A DNA stretch of 64,000 nt, taken from positions 16,567 through 80,566 of the forward strand of contig JBFWOB010000029.1 of assembly GCA_050250755.1 (NCBI GenBank). Reading direction: 5' to 3'. This DNA comes from Ga0077555 sp050250755. Lineage in GTDB: Bacteria > Pseudomonadota > Alphaproteobacteria > Rhizobiales > Hyphomicrobiaceae. The position numbers were made by a program, and so were the translations under genes. The first letter of the stretch is position 1, and each line of letters begins with the position of its first letter. The notes under the pieces are model-generated. The model made no database searches. It saw only the letters and a list, made by a program, of their open reading frames with translations, and was not told the origin of the DNA. Positions 60,213-64,000 of the stretch are shown here, one piece after another.

Positions 60213-61106
60213 TCACGGCCGTCCTGGATCGTAGCCGTTCTTCTTGCGCCACTCAGCGAGGAAATAGGCCAAGGAGTCGTCGATCGTCTGAGGTAGAACC
60301 ACTCTCACTGTAACGATCTGGTCACCATAAACACCGTTGGCCGGGTTGCGGGCGCCCTTGCCCTTGAGCCGAAATGAGCGGCCGGAGCTGGTGCCTTTGG
60401 GTAGCGTCAGCGAGACGCGTCCGCCAGCAGTTGGCACCTCGATCTTGCCGCCGAGTACGGCTTCGTCGATCGCTATCGGCACTTCGAGCAAAATATCGTC
60501 GCCCTGCCGTTTGAAGTACGGGTGCGTCCGGACGCGAACCTCGACCAGCGCGTCGCCATGCTCGCCTCCTCGAAGGCCCGGGCCGCCTTTCCCCTTCAGT
60601 CTCAGCACCTGCCCGTCCGTCACGCCTTCGGGTACGTTCAGATCGAGTTGTCCCCCCTCGGGCATTGTGACGCGCTTCTTGGCCCCTAGCACGGCTTCCA
60701 TGAAATCGATCTCGAGGGTGTAGCGCATGTCCTGGCCGCGCAGGCTGAACCCCGCGCCGGGCCCGCGAGGGCCGCGTTGTCCAAAAAGATCGGCAAATAT
60801 GTCGCTGAAGCCGAATTCCGGCCCCGCAGCTCCGCCAGCGCCGCCGCGTCCCGCTGCCGCACCCTGGTAAGTACGCCGAGGCTCACCCGACTCATCGATC
60901 TCGCCGCGATCGTAGGCTTGCCGGCGTGAGGCATCGCCGATGACTTCATAGGCCGCCGTGACGCGCTTGAACCGCTCGGCAGAGGCGGGATTATTCGGAT
61001 TGACGTCCGGATGCAGCTCTTTTGCGAGCCTCCTGAAGGCACGTCTTATCTCGTCGTCCGTCGCGGTGCGCTGGAGGCCCAGGGCGGAGTAGGGGTCTTC
61101 GGCCAT
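60213..61106 (-). CDS. DnaJ-domain co-chaperone, CbpA-like
   Basis: 297 residues. J domain (1–~68) with HPD at 32–34; a Gly/Ala-rich linker (about 75–110) with FSDIFADLFGQRG; then the C-terminal substrate-binding domains (GKGGPGLRGGEHGDALVEVRV, then LRLKGKG-type repeats). It lacks the four CXXCXGXG zinc repeats of DnaJ, as CbpA does. It stimulates DnaK. ATG 61106 precedes the J domain exactly. Divergent from the ABC transporter. Confidence 0.9.
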   Translation of the reverse strand: MAEDPYSALGLQRTATDDEIRRAFRRLAKELHPDVNPNNPASAERFKRVTAAYEVIGDASRRQAYDRGEIDESGEPRRTYQGAAAGRGGAGGAAGPEFGFSDIFADLFGQRGPRGPGAGFSLRGQDMRYTLEIDFMEAVLGAKKRVTMPEGGQLDLNVPEGVTDGQVLRLKGKGGPGLRGGEHGDALVEVRVRTHPYFKRQGDDILLEVPIAIDEAVLGGKIEVPTAGGRVSLTLPKGTSSGRSFRLKGKGARNPANGVYGDQIVTVRVVLPQTIDDSLAYFLAEWRKKNGYDPGRP

Positions 61107-61340
61107 CGGTCGATTCCGGTCTCGGGGCGAAGCCAGCTCAATCACAATCCCAATCACGCTTATGGCTCAATTTTGTCAAACGCGCGCCTGCCAATAGTCC
61201 TTTCGAACGGGAAGGTTGTGGAGTGTGCGGCATGTCCAGCCCTATGGACAGGCCGCGCTTGCCGCGAAAATGCGCACTTGAGCCTGGATGCTGTCTCGGG
61301 CATCGAAATGCCAGGAACCATTCCAAAGAACGAGGTGCGG

Positions 61341-63158
61341 GTGAGTCGGCGATCGAAGTGGGACCGAGGCGGGAGCGCAACAGGAGGCGATGCGGCGAAA
61401 ACACCTTCGCTGAAGCCTCTGGCGGGGCTCGTGTCGCATCTCTCGGCGCACCGCGGGATGCTTATTGTTGCGGGCGTCGCGCTCGTTATTTCCGCGCTTG
61501 TGTTACTCGCGGTTCCTCTGGCCGTGCGCCGCATGATCGATTTTGGATTTGCTGGCCATGACAACGGTACGATCGACCGGTATTTCCTGGGGTTGATTGG
61601 CCTTGGCGCAGCTCTGGCCGTAGCAAGCGCCGCTCGTTTCTATGCCGTCAACTGGTTGGGCGAGCGGGTCGTCGCTGATCTTCGCGCCAAGGTATTTGCC
61701 CATCTCGCGAAGCTCGATGCGTCTTATTTCGAGCGTCAGCGCTCGGGCGAGATCATGAGCCGCATTACAGCGGACACGACGCAAATCACGGCTGCTGCAG
61801 GTGCGGCGTTTTCGCAAGTTGTCCGGGATGCCATCATGCTCCTCGGCGCGCTTGTCATGATGGTGGCGACAAGCCCCCGTCTATCCGGATTGGTTTTGGT
61901 TGCCATTCCAGCGATCGTGCTACCGCTTGTGGCTTACGGTCGGTCAGTCCGTCGTCTTTCGCGTTCAGCGCAGGACACGCTCGCCGATGCGGCGGGTTAT
62001 GCCGCCGAGCATCTGGCAGCGCATCGGACCATGCAGTCTGCGACGGCGGAAGGCGTCGTCACGGGACGATACCGGACGGCAATTGAGACGGCATTCGGCG
62101 CTGCTCGTTCGCGCTTTCTGGCTCGGGCGGGATTGACCGCTCTTGTAATCCTGCTCGTCTTCGCTGGAATTGTCGGTGTGATGTGGCATGGCGCGGGGCT
62201 CGTCATCAGCGGAGCGATGACGGCCGGGGCGCTCAGCCAGTTTGTGCTCTATGCCGTGTTCGCCGGAAGCTCCCTTGCAGGGCTTTCCGAGGTCTGGGGC
62301 GCCACCCAGCAGGCCGCCGGCGCCGCGGAGCGGTTGACCGAGATCCTCGCAATCGAGCCAGGGATTGCCTCACCAGCATCACCTGTTCCGCTGCCGGATC
62401 CGCCCGATGGACGGATCGCCTTCGAGAATGTTTCGTTCCGCTACGAGCAGGAGTTCACACCGCCGGCTCTCGAACGGGTGACCTTCGATGTGGCCCCCGG
62501 CGAAACCGTGGCGATCGTCGGGCCATCAGGCGCGGGCAAGAGCACGATCCTTGCCTTGGCGCTGCGTTTCTTCGATCCGAGCGAGGGGCGAGTGCTTCTG
62601 GATGGCGTTGCGCTCCCGGACGCGGATCTCACCGCCGTGCGCCAACGCATCGCTCTCGTTCCGCAGGATGTCGCACTCTTCGCCGATACGGTTGCGGAGA
62701 ACATCCGTTACGGCAAGCCTGCTGCGTCGCGAGCCGAAATCGAACAGGCCGCGGCGGCCGCGCACGCAGATGCGTTCATCCGGGCGCTTCCCAAAGGTTA
62801 CGAGACGGTGCTGGGCGAGCGGGGTGTTACGCTTTCAGGTGGGCAACGCCAGCGGATCGCTATTGCGCGGGCGGTGTTGAGAGACGCGCCAATCCTATTG
62901 CTCGACGAAGCAACGAGTGCCCTGGATGCGGAAAGCGAGGTTGCTGTGCAAAAGGCTCTCGATACGCTGCGTCGCGGCCGTACCACGCTCATCGTCGCAC
63001 ATCGGCTCTCGACGGTGCTGCGCGCCGATCGCATTCTCGTCATGGACGATGGTCGGATCATTGAAGAAGGCAAGCATCAGGAGCTGGTGGCACGCGGAGG
63101 CCTCTATGCGCGTCTCGCGGAGCTACAGCTTAGCGTTCCGCAGGCGGCGGCGCAGTAG
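61341..63158 (+). CDS. ABC exporter, fused permease–ATPase
   Basis: About 605 residues. Six membrane helices from residue ~40, with the intracellular-loop signature FERQRSGEIMSRITADTTQI, then an ATPase domain: Walker A GPSGAGKS (about 393), signature LSGGQRQRIAIARA (about 499), Walker B ILLLDEATSALD, H-loop VAHRLSTV. Half-transporter of the lipid/drug exporter class; likely a homodimer. Start uncertain: GTG 61341 has GAGG upstream; ATG 61308 is in frame. Confidence 0.92.
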   Translation: MSRRSKWDRGGSATGGDAAKTPSLKPLAGLVSHLSAHRGMLIVAGVALVISALVLLAVPLAVRRMIDFGFAGHDNGTIDRYFLGLIGLGAALAVASAARFYAVNWLGERVVADLRAKVFAHLAKLDASYFERQRSGEIMSRITADTTQITAAAGAAFSQVVRDAIMLLGALVMMVATSPRLSGLVLVAIPAIVLPLVAYGRSVRRLSRSAQDTLADAAGYAAEHLAAHRTMQSATAEGVVTGRYRTAIETAFGAARSRFLARAGLTALVILLVFAGIVGVMWHGAGLVISGAMTAGALSQFVLYAVFAGSSLAGLSEVWGATQQAAGAAERLTEILAIEPGIASPASPVPLPDPPDGRIAFENVSFRYEQEFTPPALERVTFDVAPGETVAIVGPSGAGKSTILALALRFFDPSEGRVLLDGVALPDADLTAVRQRIALVPQDVALFADTVAENIRYGKPAASRAEIEQAAAAAHADAFIRALPKGYETVLGERGVTLSGGQRQRIAIARAVLRDAPILLLDEATSALDAESEVAVQKALDTLRRGRTTLIVAHRLSTVLRADRILVMDDGRIIEEGKHQELVARGGLYARLAELQLSVPQAAAQ

Positions 63159-63576
63159 CGTCAGGGGGCCGCGAGAATCGCGTATCTGCCAAGGCAATGT
63201 CCAGCGCATTTGCCGACCTGATGTGTTCATCCGGCGAGAACTCGATTGTTGCCAGAGCGCCTTTGCCGCTCCGCCGCGTGATCCGGACTGTATCGGGGGC
63301 GACCAGAAAGCTTTCACTGGTCCGAGTGGCCGCGCGATTGTTGTACCGAAACGCGATGGCGAGGGCGGCGACCGTCACGAGAGGCCCGGCCATGAGTAGC
63401 AAGGCGTCGGACGCGGAATTTCTCGCGGCTATGGCTGCGAACGCGAACGCGGACAACGCCAGCACTATTCGTGTTCCCCGGCTGTCGAGCGAGCAACGAG
63501 GCCGCGTCTCAACTCTCGCGACGGGTTTTTCCGCCGCGAGAGCGTCCTGCTTCGGGTGGCATTCCTCAGTGCACAT
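63130..63576 (-). CDS. DUF2244-like small membrane protein
   Basis: 148 residues. An N-terminal stretch then PRCSLDSRGTRIVLALSAF, two hydrophobic helices (about 37–52, 59–76), then AFRYNNRAATRTSESFLVAPDTVRITRR, which fits DUF2244. The usual NPYWVR ending is not clear. The ATG lies inside the end of ctaD (11-nt overlap), so it is coupled to the oxidase operon. Its 3' end overlaps the convergent ABC gene by 29 nt. Confidence 0.7.
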   Translation of the reverse strand: MCTEECHPKQDALAAEKPVARVETRPRCSLDSRGTRIVLALSAFAFAAIAARNSASDALLLMAGPLVTVAALAIAFRYNNRAATRTSESFLVAPDTVRITRRSGKGALATIEFSPDEHIRSANALDIALADTRFSRPPDATAPPPAER

Positions 63577-64000
63577 TATCCTTCACCACCGGCAAGGTCT
63601 CGAAGCAATGGAAAGGCGGCGGTGAGGAGAGAGTCCACTCCAATGTTGTCGCGCCTTCGCCCCACGGATTGCCCTGGGCCGGCTGCTTCCTCGCGAAGGC
63701 GACAGCAATCCCGATGAAGAAGACCACGGCACCGAGCGCGGACACCATCGCACCATACGACGACACCATGTTCCAACCGGCGAAAGCGTCAGGATAGTCG
63801 ACGTAACGACGCGGCATTCCGGCAAGGCCAAGGAAGTGTTGCGGGAAGAAGGTCAGGTTCACGCCGATGAACATGAGCCAGAAATGCAGCCGGCCCAGTC
63901 GCTCGGAGTACATGTAGCCACTCATCTTCGGGAACCAGTAATACCAGCCGGCGAACAGCGTGAATAGGGCACCGAGGGACATCGAGAAATGGAGCTGCGC
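63566..64000 (-). CDS. ctaD: Cytochrome c oxidase subunit I (CtaD), C-terminal fragment
   Basis: The 3' end of the gene; the 5' part lies past the window edge. Visible: AQLHFSMSLGALFTLFAGWYY, then PKMSGYMYSERLGRLHFWLM, GVNLTFFPQHFLGLAGMPRR and the last helix GAMVSALGAVVFFIGIAVAF, all characteristic of aa3 oxidase subunit I. The tail has LEWTLSSPPPFHCFETLP. Subunit I holds the heme-copper centre of aerobic respiration. DUF2244-like gene overlaps its stop. Confidence 0.95.
   Translation of the reverse strand, partial: AQLHFSMSLGALFTLFAGWYYWFPKMSGYMYSERLGRLHFWLMFIGVNLTFFPQHFLGLAGMPRRYVDYPDAFAGWNMVSSYGAMVSALGAVVFFIGIAVAFARKQPAQGNPWGEGATTLEWTLSSPPPFHCFETLPVVKDNVH

Overview
The window is a GC-rich, gene-dense alphaproteobacterial chromosome segment. 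Gene order points to the order Hyphomicrobiales (Rhizobiales): mutY–DUF721–dsbA–smc, a FeuP/FeuQ-like two-component pair next to ccmI-E-F-H, then degP, a response regulator, a histidine kinase and glnE, plus an RcGTA-type gene transfer agent cluster. I cannot name a genus. Nearly all of it is ordinary chromosome. I see no integrase, transposase, CRISPR array, rRNA or tRNA.

Layout. 1–6.7 kb: the 3' end of ftsH and its terminator, a cupin, a repeat-rich gap, 3-hydroxybutyrate dehydrogenase, a GT39 glycosyltransferase facing a GT2 glycosyltransferase and a lipid-A-synthase N-terminal-like membrane protein, then an overlapping acyltransferase/GNAT pair that may make an acyl-amino-acid lipid. 6.8–14.1 kb: smc, two DsbA-family oxidoreductases, DUF721 and mutY. 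14.1–21 kb: a long direct repeat, an acyl-CoA dehydrogenase, Sua5/TsaC, a TSUP permease, a frameshifted cobalamin-binding-type protein, a Dph6-like ATPase and a hexose-6-phosphate mutarotase.

21.4–37.7 kb: a complete co-directional GTA structural cluster. It runs from a gp1/small-terminase-like gene and the large terminase through portal, prohead protease, capsid, connectors, tail tube, chaperones, tape measure, hub and gp14 peptidase to the 1319-residue gp15. It ends in an unusual lysis gene that joins a Cys/His amidase-like domain, a GH108 muramidase domain, a peptidoglycan-binding domain and a two-helix membrane tail. The tail has its own strong Shine-Dalgarno and ATG and may also be made separately as a holin. 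The tail-tube gene gp9 carries a one-base frameshift, so as written this GTA could not build a normal tail. The portal gene contains a diverged copy of a repeat found elsewhere in the window. A TTGACA-N17-TATGTT promoter candidate lies in an AT-rich gap upstream.

37.7–53.3 kb: a small PepSY-like secreted protein, the FeuP/FeuQ-like pair, a glycine-zipper lipoprotein, ccmI-E-F-H for cytochrome c maturation, a secreted trypsin-like protease with a C-terminal repeat-binding domain, DegP, a second two-component system and glnE. 53.4–56.3 kb: an EF-hand protein, an ECF sigma factor, a putative anti-sigma factor and a ZraP/CnrX-like periplasmic sensor, which reads as one envelope-stress or metal-response unit. 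56.4–64 kb: aminopeptidase N, a DapA-superfamily enzyme, a DnaJ/CbpA-like co-chaperone, an ABC exporter, a DUF2244-like protein and the 3' end of ctaD, which runs off the window.

The two single-site frameshifts (about 18.68 kb and 28.79 kb) may be real mutations or sequence errors; the sequence alone cannot decide.
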